Assembly: GCA_947177925.1 (NCBI GenBank)
Contig: CAMWWJ010000169.1
Location: 1-7,204 of the forward strand
Origin: an uncultured Lachnospiraceae bacterium
GTDB lineage: Bacteria; Bacillota; Clostridia; Lachnospirales; Lachnospiraceae
Direction: 5' to 3'
DNA length: 7,204 nucleotides
Positions within the stretch are counted from its first letter, which is position 1; each line of letters starts with the position of its first letter. Below the pieces are notes generated by a model. It was given only the letters and a program-made list of their open reading frames with translations. It ran no database searches and was not told where the DNA came from. The position numbers and the translations under genes are program-made. Below, piece after piece: positions 1 to 5,697 of the stretch.

Positions 1-200
1 ACGGTTTCCTGTACCGTCAGTACTTCCACAGACACTTCCTTATTTCCAAAGTTAATCGTAATCCGGTCTCCTGCCTTCACATCCACGCCTGCCTTGGCGA
101 CCTTGCCATTTATCATGACCCTGCCTGCATCACAAGCCTCATTTGCCACCGTCCTTCTCTTTATAAGACGTGATACTTTTAAATACTTATCTAATCTCAT
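1..200 (-). CDS. rqcP: RqcP/YabO-type S4-domain RNA-binding protein (C-terminus cut by window edge)
   Basis: The reading frame starts at ATG 200 and runs off the left edge after 66 codons, with no stop in the window. It opens MRLDKYLKVSRLIKRRTVAN and continues through an AGRVMINGK stretch (about residues 26-33) and a KAGDRI turn. This is the compact S4 fold of the Hsp15/RqcP family, normally about 80-90 residues, so only the tail is missing. In Bacillus, RqcP (YabO) binds the obstructed 50S subunit and helps RqcH add alanine tails during ribosome quality control; that role is assigned here by family. The ribosome site AGAGGAAG lies just upstream of the ATG. The gene follows hup but is separated from it by a strong terminator, so it depends on read-through or on a promoter I cannot identify in 201-252. 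By analogy with Bacillus, yabP/yabQ/divIC would be expected next. Confidence 0.9.
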   Translation of the reverse strand, partial: MRLDKYLKVSRLIKRRTVANEACDAGRVMINGKVAKAGVDVKAGDRITINFGNKEVSVEVLTVQET

Positions 201-252
201 CTTTCTTCCTCTTTCCTATCATCTAAAATCTCTTTACCTTTTCTTTAAAGTG

Positions 253-282
253 AAAAAAAGGAACCTGCCAAAAACAGGTTCC
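253..282 (-). terminator. Intrinsic terminator of hup
   Basis: Read on the minus strand, an 8-bp GC-containing stem GGAACCTG / CAGGTTCC (282-275 and 267-260) with a 7-base loop is followed at once by seven T residues (259-253). A G-T pair can extend the base of the stem. It begins 17 bases after the hup stop codon, which is the classic layout of a Rho-independent terminator. It should reduce transcription into rqcP. Confidence 0.93.
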
Positions 283-299
283 CAAGAAGCAACGATTTC

Positions 300-578
300 T
301 TATTTACCGTTTACTAAATCTTTTAAAGCCTTACCAGCTTTGAACTTAGGAGCTTTAGAAGCTGCAATCTTCATAACTTCTCCACTTTGAGGATTTCTTC
401 CTTCTCTAGCAGCTCTTTCAGAAACTTCAAAAGTACCAAAACCAACTAATTGTATTTTTTCACCTTTTTTTAATTCTTCTGCTACAACATCTGTAAAAGC
501 CTTTAAAGCCTTTTCAGCATCTTTCTTAGAAATTTCTGCCTGTTCAGCTATAGCTGCTACTAATTCTGTTTTGTTCAT
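300..578 (-). CDS. hup: HU-family DNA-binding protein
   Basis: This 92-residue protein is of normal HU length (about 90). HU binds DNA as a dimer with little sequence preference, bends it and shapes the nucleoid. The two N-terminal helices start MNKTELVAAIAEQ, and the saddle motif GFGTFEVSERAAREGRNP spans residues 46-63. Pro63 sits at the tip of the DNA-binding arm, where HU intercalates between bases. NPQSGE replaces the more usual NPQTGE, a mild change. The C-terminal helix ends KALKDLVNGK. AAGAGGAGGAG, with AGGAGG at 593-588, stands 9 bases before the ATG. Codon use is extreme: every Leu codon is TTA, every Arg codon is AGA and most codons end in A or T, more so than in the flanking genes, as expected for a very highly expressed gene. 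It has its own promoter and terminator, so it is probably a single-gene unit between mazG and rqcP. Confidence 0.97.
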   Translation of the reverse strand: MNKTELVAAIAEQAEISKKDAEKALKAFTDVVAEELKKGEKIQLVGFGTFEVSERAAREGRNPQSGEVMKIAASKAPKFKAGKALKDLVNGK

Positions 579-613
579 TCTTGAACTCCTCCTCTTTAAC
601 GAGTATATTTTTT

Positions 614-630
614 CGTTTTGATAAAAAACG
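614..630 (-). other. Small hairpin in the hup leader
   Basis: The transcribed leader of hup contains CGTTTT-TTATC-AAAACG, a 6-bp stem with a 5-base loop, about 20 bases upstream of the ribosome site. It is mostly A-U pairs closed by two G-C pairs. It could be a 5'-end stabiliser or a chance structure; only its presence can be read from the sequence. Confidence 0.35.
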
Positions 631-640
631 CTTATACATA

Positions 641-669
641 TATATAGTCTGTTTTCCAGCTTTTGTCAA
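641..669 (-). promoter_or_regulatory. Sigma-A-type promoter of hup
   Basis: On the minus strand a perfect -35 box TTGACA (669-664) is followed after exactly 17 bases by TATATA (646-641), a 4/6 match to TATAAT within an alternating TA run. An A/T-rich stretch lies upstream. Transcription would start near 634, giving a leader of roughly 55 bases before the hup ATG. A dedicated strong promoter fits the high-expression codon bias of hup. Confidence 0.82.
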
Positions 670-700
670 GAAAAAAAGGCTATTTTACGGCTTTTTTTCT
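669..700 (-). terminator. A/T-rich inverted repeat behind mazG, probable weak terminator
   Basis: A 10-bp perfect inverted repeat (700-691 and 678-669) surrounds a 12-base loop. On the minus strand the 3' arm is itself the T run (CTTTTTTTCT). It starts 14 bases after the mazG stop. The stem has only two G-C pairs, so its strength is uncertain. Its last base (669) is also the first base of the hup -35 box, so the end of one unit and the start of the next abut. Confidence 0.5.
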
Positions 701-714
701 AAATAATTAACTAT

Positions 715-1437
715 TTATTCATATTTTTCTACGAAATCTTCTATTTTATTTATGAGGACCTGTTCCGCATCCATAGAAGCCAGTCTGGCAAGGTTGGAAA
801 CATCCCATAAAACCTCGCTCAAAGCCTTCTCCCATGCCTGTTTTTGGCCTTTTGGCAAGGATACATCAGCCACTCCCAGCTCTTCTAACTGTTCTGTTAG
901 TCTCCTAATAGATGCAAGGGTCTCTTTCATATCCGGCTGGGTTTCATAAAGCTTGTCCGCTTTCTTTATGGTCTTTCCAGCCCTTACCAGAGCAGGCAGC
1001 TCAGGAGGAATATCCCTTAAAGGTGTTTTTACCCATTCCTTCCCCTGTTTTTCCTCTTTTTTGATTTCCTCCCAGTTTTGTAATACCTGAGAGGAATCAT
1101 CAGCCTGAACATTTCCGAATACATGTGGATGCCTGCGGATCATCTTTTCGCTGACCTCTTGTATCACATCCTCCAGAGTAAAATATCCCTCTTCCTTTGC
1201 AATCTGGCTGTGCATCACAACCTGCAGCAATACATCTCCCAACTCCTCCCGGAGATTTTCCGGATTTCCGGTCTTGTCCAATATGCGGATGGCAGCCAGC
1301 ACTTCCGCCGCTTCCTCCCGCATACAGGGCTTTAAGGACTCATGAGTCTGTTCTTTATCCCAGGGGCAGCCGTTTTCGCTTCGAAGCTTTGCAATAATAT
1401 GAACAAAGTCATCCATTGTATAAGTTTTCTTTTCCAT
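715..1437 (-). CDS. mazG: MazG nucleoside triphosphate pyrophosphohydrolase
   Basis: MazG hydrolyses NTPs and dNTPs to the monophosphate and pyrophosphate, removing abnormal or excess nucleotides in the cytoplasm. The 240 residues carry the family signature CPWDKEQTHESLKP (24-37), the Mg-binding pairs EEAAE (41-45) and EELGD (64-68), and RRHPHVFG (101-108). A C-terminal second MazG-like half follows; its final part (SEVLWDVSNLARLASMDAEQ, 207-226) is recognisable, but the first acidic helix is replaced by unrelated sequence. It lacks the N-terminal methyltransferase-like domain of Bacillus YabN. The start lies 10 bases after the stop of the mutase gene. Its only ribosome-site candidate, AGGG (1454-1451), overlaps the end of that gene with a long 13-base spacing, so translational coupling is likely. 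A second ATG (codon 8) precedes the core domain and could be the true start. Confidence 0.94.
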   Translation of the reverse strand: MEKKTYTMDDFVHIIAKLRSENGCPWDKEQTHESLKPCMREEAAEVLAAIRILDKTGNPENLREELGDVLLQVVMHSQIAKEEGYFTLEDVIQEVSEKMIRRHPHVFGNVQADDSSQVLQNWEEIKKEEKQGKEWVKTPLRDIPPELPALVRAGKTIKKADKLYETQPDMKETLASIRRLTEQLEELGVADVSLPKGQKQAWEKALSEVLWDVSNLARLASMDAEQVLINKIEDFVEKYE

Positions 1438-1447
1438 AATATGCTTA

Positions 1448-3184
1448 TTACCCTAACATGCCGTTGATCATAGCCAGCACTTCTTCGCCCAGCTTTGCTG
1501 ATTTTGCATCGGCATCTTCCAAAGAGCTTCCTTTTACGCCATAGTAGAATTTTACTTTTGGCTCTGTACCGGAAGGTCTTACGCATAACCATGCATCATC
1601 CGTCAGGTCATAATAAAGTACATTGGAGCTTGGAAGTCCCGTTTCAGACTCAGCGCCTGTTTTAATATCCTTAATAATGCCCGTTTTATAATCTCTTGCG
1701 GACACTACTGTATAATCCCCAAATTTTTCAGGAGTATTCTCACGAAGTGTATTTAAAATATCCTGAATCTTCTGTAAGCCTTCAATGCCCTTTAAGGTAA
1801 TGGATTTAATATCATCCTTGTAATAGCCGTATTTTTCATACATGGCAATCATAGCATCCCATAAGGTCATATTTTGTGTCTTATAGTAAGCTGCTGCTTC
1901 ACAAAGAGCCATAGTAGCAACGATGGCATCTTTATCTCTTGCATGAGTACCAATCAGGCAGCCATAGCTTTCTTCGAATCCAAATAAGTATTCTCCTTTT
2001 CCGGACTGCTCAAAGCCTAATATCTGCTGTCCGATGTACTTAAAGCCGGTCAATACTTCAATGAGCTTTACTCCATATGCTTTTGCAATGGCATCTGCCA
2101 TATTGGTGGTAACGATAGTTTTAATCAGGGCTCCGTCCTCCGGAAGTCCTTTTGTAGCTTTTCTCTGGCCGATTTCATAGTCAGCAAGCAGACAGCCTGA
2201 CATATTTCCAGTTAAAGTAATATATTCTCCGGATTTGGCATCCTTTACATAAACACCAAGGCGGTCTGCATCCGGATCGGTAGCAAGCACTAAATCCGCA
2301 TCCACTTCCTTTGCCAGCTTTAAGCCCAGTTCAAAAGCTTCTGCCGCTTCCGGATTTGGATAGGAAACTGTCGGGAACTCGCCGTCTGGCAACTCCTGCT
2401 CTTTTACTACATAAACATTTTCAAAGCCCAGCTCTTTCATGACACGTCTTGCAGGAATGTTTCCTGTTCCATGAAGAGGAGAGTAGACAATCTTAATATC
2501 CTTTTGAGCTTCTTTAATAGCATCCCAGTGGATGACCTGACTCTTTAATTCTTCAATATAAGGATCATCAATATCCTTGCCGATTACCACATAAGTGCCT
2601 GCTGCCTTGGCAGCTTCTTTGTCCATAGTCTTTACCGAATTAAAATCGGTTACCTTGGAAACTTCTGCCATAATGCCGCTGTCATGAGGCGGTGTAATCT
2701 GCGCGCCGTCTTCCCAGTATACCTTGTAGCCGTTATATTCCGGCGGATTGTGGCTTGCGGTAATGTTGATGCCTGCAATACAGCCTAATTTGCGCACTGC
2801 ATAAGAAAGCTCCGGAGTAGGTCTTAAGGATTCAAAGATATATGCCTTTACACCATTAGCAGCAAGACAAAGCGCCGCCTCATCTGCAAACTCAGGGCTC
2901 ATGCGTCTGGAATCATAGGCAATCGCCACGCCTTTATCCTTGCCGCCCTGTGCCATAATATAGTTGGCAAGTCCCTGAGTGGTCTTTCTGACTGTATAAA
3001 TGTTCATGCGGTTCGTACCTGCACCGATAACGCCCCGAAGGCCTGCTGTACCAAATTCCAGCTCTCTGTAGAAACGGTCTTCTATTTCCTTCTCATTTCC
3101 TGCAAGAGCCTTTAACTCTTCCTTTGTGTTCTCGTCGAAGTATGGATTGGATAACCATTCTTCATAGACTTCCTTGTAATTCAT
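1448..3184 (-). CDS. Alpha-phosphoglucomutase / phosphomannomutase family phospho-sugar mutase
   Basis: This enzyme family interconverts hexose 1- and 6-phosphates through a phosphoserine intermediate, linking glycolysis to UDP-glucose, cell-wall and glycolipid synthesis. The 578-residue length is typical of the Firmicute PgcA type. Motifs occur in order: FGTAGLRG (44-51); catalytic loop TASHNPPEYNGYK with Ser144; metal loop DPDADR (303-308); sugar loop GFEESYG (402-408); and phosphate loop RPSGTEPK (536-543). All four domains appear intact. A strong AAGGAGG site (3200-3194) stands 9 bases before the ATG. The gene follows the PEGA lipoprotein gene by 72 bases that contain a hairpin, and mazG follows 10 bases later, so the mutase and mazG are probably co-transcribed. 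The sequence does not separate glucose from mannose preference; pgcA-like phosphoglucomutase is the likelier role given the length. Confidence 0.95.
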   Translation of the reverse strand: MNYKEVYEEWLSNPYFDENTKEELKALAGNEKEIEDRFYRELEFGTAGLRGVIGAGTNRMNIYTVRKTTQGLANYIMAQGGKDKGVAIAYDSRRMSPEFADEAALCLAANGVKAYIFESLRPTPELSYAVRKLGCIAGINITASHNPPEYNGYKVYWEDGAQITPPHDSGIMAEVSKVTDFNSVKTMDKEAAKAAGTYVVIGKDIDDPYIEELKSQVIHWDAIKEAQKDIKIVYSPLHGTGNIPARRVMKELGFENVYVVKEQELPDGEFPTVSYPNPEAAEAFELGLKLAKEVDADLVLATDPDADRLGVYVKDAKSGEYITLTGNMSGCLLADYEIGQRKATKGLPEDGALIKTIVTTNMADAIAKAYGVKLIEVLTGFKYIGQQILGFEQSGKGEYLFGFEESYGCLIGTHARDKDAIVATMALCEAAAYYKTQNMTLWDAMIAMYEKYGYYKDDIKSITLKGIEGLQKIQDILNTLRENTPEKFGDYTVVSARDYKTGIIKDIKTGAESETGLPSSNVLYYDLTDDAWLCVRPSGTEPKVKFYYGVKGSSLEDADAKSAKLGEEVLAMINGMLG

Positions 3185-3209
3185 AAATTTTCTCCTCCTT
3201 TTATAATCA

Positions 3210-3232
3210 TTGAGTTAGCAGTTGCTAATCAA
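3210..3232 (-). promoter_or_regulatory. Hairpin/palindrome in the mutase leader
   Basis: On the minus strand TTGA-TTAGC-AACT-GCTAA-c-TCAA forms a 9-bp stem with one bulged C and a 4-base loop, ending about 25 bases before the mutase ATG. No T run follows, so it does not look like a terminator. It contains GATTAG-N6-CTAAC, which recurs ahead of the coat-protein gene. It may be an operator or an RNA structure. I found no convincing -35/-10 pair in this 72-base gap: TATAAA at the ribosome site would start transcription inside the AGGAGG. Confidence 0.4.
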
Positions 3233-3256
3233 CATTAATTTCACATTTGCCTTTTA

Positions 3257-4567
3257 TTATTTACCGGATACAATCAAATCGGAAAAGGAATAAGTAACAT
3301 CCTTTTCTTCGTCATCAATCTGGATGGAATAGCTCCTTGTCTGATATCCATCCTTCCTGAGAGTTATCGTATGATTTCCGCTTTCCTTTGTAAAGCTTGC
3401 AGGCACTACCCCTACATAGCTTCCATCCAGATATAATTCAGCTCCTTTTGGCGCATCGATATAAACGGAATACTTTGAAAGGGACGGAGATACGGGGGAA
3501 TTGGATGAAACGGAGCTGTTTCCGGTATTTTGTCCTTCTGAAGCTCCTTCTTCTGAGCTGCTGGTACTTTCTCCTGCCTCCATGGTAATCTCAATGTTAG
3601 CAAGTTCTTGTCCCACCTTAATATATTTTGTCAGTGTAGCATAACCATCAGCCTTTAAAACAATCTGGTGAATGCCATATTCCAGTTCCACAGGCTTGCT
3701 GTAATCTACTTCCTTTCCGTCAATGGAAAGCTTTGCATCATCCGGTGTTATGAGAAATAAAATTTTTCCCATTTTAACGATTTCTCCCTTTAAGTCGCCT
3801 ACATCAATCTGGGTCTCCTTATTTCTTTCCACCGTTACTTCTTTTTCACCGCCATAGCCCTTATTGGTAATCAATACCTTATAGGTTCCTTCCGGCACCG
3901 CTAACAGCATACCTTCCGTAACAGGCTTTATAATATCCTGCCCTACTTCAATAAAGCCGCCGATGAAATACTCATCATTTACGAGGCGGATATAGCCATG
4001 TCCTTTATCAATCACCAGGCTGTGCACTGTATGATCTACCACATGAGCCCTTAACATATCCGCATCATTAATATCCATCAGCCCCACTTCTTCCTTTTCG
4101 GACAGGACTGCAAGGCTTTTTGAAAGCTCATACTGCTGCCCGGCAATCATCATGGTGGAAGCTGCCCTGTTAATGGAAAAATCATCTATTTCTTCTATAA
4201 TATTACAGGTCTTATCTAGCAGTACTTTTCTGGCAAGCTTTTTGTTTTTCAAAAAGGTTACCTGTACCATATCCCCTTCTCTAAGCTGCCCCACTACGAT
4301 TTCCTCATCAAACCGGTTTTTCATACTGGTGGCGCCATTATAGGATAATGTATAATTTCTTCCGCTGGCAACATTCTTATAAGTAATTGCCTGGTTTTTT
4401 TCATCAATCTTTACAATGGCTGCATAGTCGAGAGAGTCTGCCTTTTCTAACTCATAAGCTTCCGTCAGCTCTGAATCCTCTGTCTGCAGAACGGTTTCTT
4501 CTGTCCTGGAACAACCCATGAGCAACAGCAGCGCTCCCAAAAAAAGCAGCATTCTATATTTTTTCAT
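3257..4567 (-). CDS. PEGA-domain lipoprotein of unknown function
   Basis: This 436-residue protein starts with a lipoprotein signal: MKKYR, a hydrophobic core, then LLMGC with the lipidated Cys at position 19. It should be anchored to the outer face of the membrane. Residues about 45-200 form a beta-rich region (for example QLREGDMVQVTFLKNKKLARKV, 94-115 in part) that I do not recognise. A PEGA-like segment follows at about 205-258 (degenerate), then clear PEGA domains at about 267-320 (AKLSIDGKEV ... LKADGYATLTKYIKVG) and 367-420 (AELYLDGSYVG ... LRKDGYQTRSYSIQI). A Ser/Gly/Glu-rich linker (332-364) separates the last two. PEGA domains are common in surface proteins, but their binding partners are largely unknown. 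The ribosome site AGGAGG (4578-4573) lies 5 bases before the ATG. The stop is doubled (TAATAA). A role at the cell wall or spore surface would be a guess from the neighbours. Confidence 0.88.
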   Translation of the reverse strand: MKKYRMLLFLGALLLLMGCSRTEETVLQTEDSELTEAYELEKADSLDYAAIVKIDEKNQAITYKNVASGRNYTLSYNGATSMKNRFDEEIVVGQLREGDMVQVTFLKNKKLARKVLLDKTCNIIEEIDDFSINRAASTMMIAGQQYELSKSLAVLSEKEEVGLMDINDADMLRAHVVDHTVHSLVIDKGHGYIRLVNDEYFIGGFIEVGQDIIKPVTEGMLLAVPEGTYKVLITNKGYGGEKEVTVERNKETQIDVGDLKGEIVKMGKILFLITPDDAKLSIDGKEVDYSKPVELEYGIHQIVLKADGYATLTKYIKVGQELANIEITMEAGESTSSSEEGASEGQNTGNSSVSSNSPVSPSLSKYSVYIDAPKGAELYLDGSYVGVVPASFTKESGNHTITLRKDGYQTRSYSIQIDDEEKDVTYSFSDLIVSGK

Positions 4568-4598
4568 AGATGCCTCCTTTTTTGAAGTCGTCCCAAGT

Positions 4599-4607
4599 AG
4601 TATAACA
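4599..4607 (-). promoter_or_regulatory. Extended -10 promoter element for the PEGA gene
   Basis: On the minus strand TGTTATACT gives TATACT (5/6 match to TATAAT) preceded by the TGn extension. No good -35 box is present at 17 bases (TTTTTC), and an A-rich tract fills the spacer, which is common for extended -10 promoters. The start site would be near 4592, about 25 bases before the ATG, leaving room for the ribosome site. Confidence 0.55.
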
Positions 4608-4646
4608 TTTTTTTTCTTTTCGAAAAACCTGTTTTATAAAAATTTT

Positions 4647-5636
4647 TTAATATGTGGCTTCAAATAATTTTAAAAACTGCTCTCTTTCCTTTTCGCTGGC
4701 AAGAAGAGTTTCCAGTTTTTCTTTCTGTCTTTTGCTTGGCAGGGACTTTCTTTGATTCAGGTATCCGTTGGCGATTTTCCAGAACTTTTCGGGATAAATC
4801 AGCCTTGCATAAATGTATCCGGCCTCTTCCTTTGTAAAGGGAAGAACCTGCTGATAGGCATCCAGAATTTCCATTCCAAGACTTCCCGACCAACTGTTTT
4901 TTTCCAGAACTTTCCTTAAAAACAAAGTTAAATCCTTTACCTGAATGTCCTGCCTGAATTTTTCAAAATTCACGATATAAATGTTTTCCTCTTCTAACAA
5001 AATATTGTGGTGGGAGCAATCTCCATGACAGAACATTCCTTCTTTCAGCACCCTTTCACAAAGCACATCTATTGTCTCCTCATTGAGGCAGGACTCCGCT
5101 TTCTTTGCCTGTTCCTCAAAATGAGAAAAACATTCCAGAAATAAAATTTCAAAATCATTTTTTCTAGAGGTCTTTCTTATAAAATTCCGCACTCTTTTTA
5201 ATTCCTGGTTTCTCTTTTGAAATTCGGTGCTGAATATTTCTTTCGAAATCGTAGCGGGATATTCGGTAAAATTCCCTCTCATTGCCTTATGGAGCTTTGC
5301 AAGAGCCAAAGCCGCTCTTTTGCATTCCCACCTATCCGATACATTACATTCTCTGGCCGAATAGTAATCCTTTACCGTATAAGCCTTTCCGTCATAATCA
5401 ACGGAAAGAATGGAATCTTCTTTATTGCGCACAAAACAATCTATATTGAAAAAGCCGGCTGCTTTTATTGTATCCATTAAAAGTTCCTGTAAATCTACCT
5501 TTTCCTTTGGACCGTTATATTCCGCAAACAATTTCAGTCCCTTGTCTGTTTCCGCAATAATAGCCCCTCTTCCCTTTTTTGTTTTATTTACTGTGAAATC
5601 ATAATTTTCCAATAAGGATACTGCTCTGTCATTCAC
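4647..5636 (-). CDS. CotS/YsxE-type spore coat protein (APH/kinase-like fold)
   Basis: The 329-residue protein resembles the CotS/CotI/YsxE group, inner-coat spore proteins with an aminoglycoside-phosphotransferase-like fold. Recognisable parts are an N-terminal lobe with a VKDYY strand (88-92); RAALALAKLHKAM (107-119); the catalytic-loop equivalent FCHGDCSHHNILL (202-214) with Asp206 and Asn211; and the family-typical tail VKDLTLFLRKVLEKNSW and YPEKFWKIANGYLNQRK (281-297). The usual metal-binding acidic site after the loop (DFD/DFG-like) reads VNFE, with Asn223 in place of Asp, so catalysis may be weak or lost. The start is GTG: an in-frame stop at 5657-5655 limits the N-terminus, and GGGGGAAG lies 7 bases upstream. 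The 61-base gap from the CCA gene holds a possible sigma-E-like promoter. A sugar- or small-molecule-phosphorylating role cannot be excluded. Confidence 0.82.
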   Translation of the reverse strand: MNDRAVSLLENYDFTVNKTKKGRGAIIAETDKGLKLFAEYNGPKEKVDLQELLMDTIKAAGFFNIDCFVRNKEDSILSVDYDGKAYTVKDYYSARECNVSDRWECKRAALALAKLHKAMRGNFTEYPATISKEIFSTEFQKRNQELKRVRNFIRKTSRKNDFEILFLECFSHFEEQAKKAESCLNEETIDVLCERVLKEGMFCHGDCSHHNILLEEENIYIVNFEKFRQDIQVKDLTLFLRKVLEKNSWSGSLGMEILDAYQQVLPFTKEEAGYIYARLIYPEKFWKIANGYLNQRKSLPSKRQKEKLETLLASEKEREQFLKLFEATY

Positions 5637-5653
5637 TTTTCTTCCCCCAATCC

Positions 5654-5670
5654 GTTAGTCAATACTAATC
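5654..5670 (-). repeat. Palindromic motif GATTAG-N6-CTAAC, second copy at 3214-3230
   Basis: On the minus strand this reads GATTAG-TATTGA-CTAAC; the copy before the mutase gene reads GATTAG-CAACTG-CTAAC. In each, the six central bases extend the palindrome by one pair (TTAGT/ACTAA and TTAGC/GCTAA), and the changed pair is compensatory. Eleven fixed positions match and the flanks do not. The copies end 17 and 29 bases before their start codons. They could be a shared operator, an RNA hairpin or coincidence. Confidence 0.35.
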
Positions 5671-5694
5671 TTATGAGGCAAAAAAGAAAAGTAT
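5668..5694 (-). promoter_or_regulatory. Possible sporulation sigma-E-like promoter of the coat gene
   Basis: The minus strand shows ATACT (5694-5690), 14 bases, then CATAAGAT (5675-5668). Compared with the Bacillus sigma-E pattern (ATATT, 14-15 bases, CATACAnT), the -35 part matches 4/5 and the -10 part about 6/8 positions, with correct spacing. The start would fall near 5660, about 24 bases before the GTG. Mother-cell sigma-factor control would suit a coat gene, but short degenerate patterns occur by chance in A/T-rich DNA. Confidence 0.35.
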
Positions 5695-5697
5695 GTT

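Noticed and set aside
94..390. Plus-strand open frame of 98 codons
   Set aside because: It runs antisense to rqcP and hup and across the hup terminator; its composition matches a reversed HU gene.
1332..1592. Minus-strand open frame of 86 codons across the mutase-mazG junction
   Set aside because: It is an out-of-frame shadow of two well-supported genes and shows no recognisable domain.
3194..3223. TTAGCA / 17 bases / TATAAA as a promoter for the mutase gene
   Set aside because: Transcription would start within the AGGAGG ribosome site and remove it from the message.
4608..4646. Terminator behind the coat-type gene
   Set aside because: The A/T-rich gap has only short A/T pairings and no GC-containing stem followed by a T run.
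5217..5604. Two overlapping plus-strand frames inside the coat-type gene
   Set aside because: They are antisense to a gene with clear family motifs and have no recognisable product.
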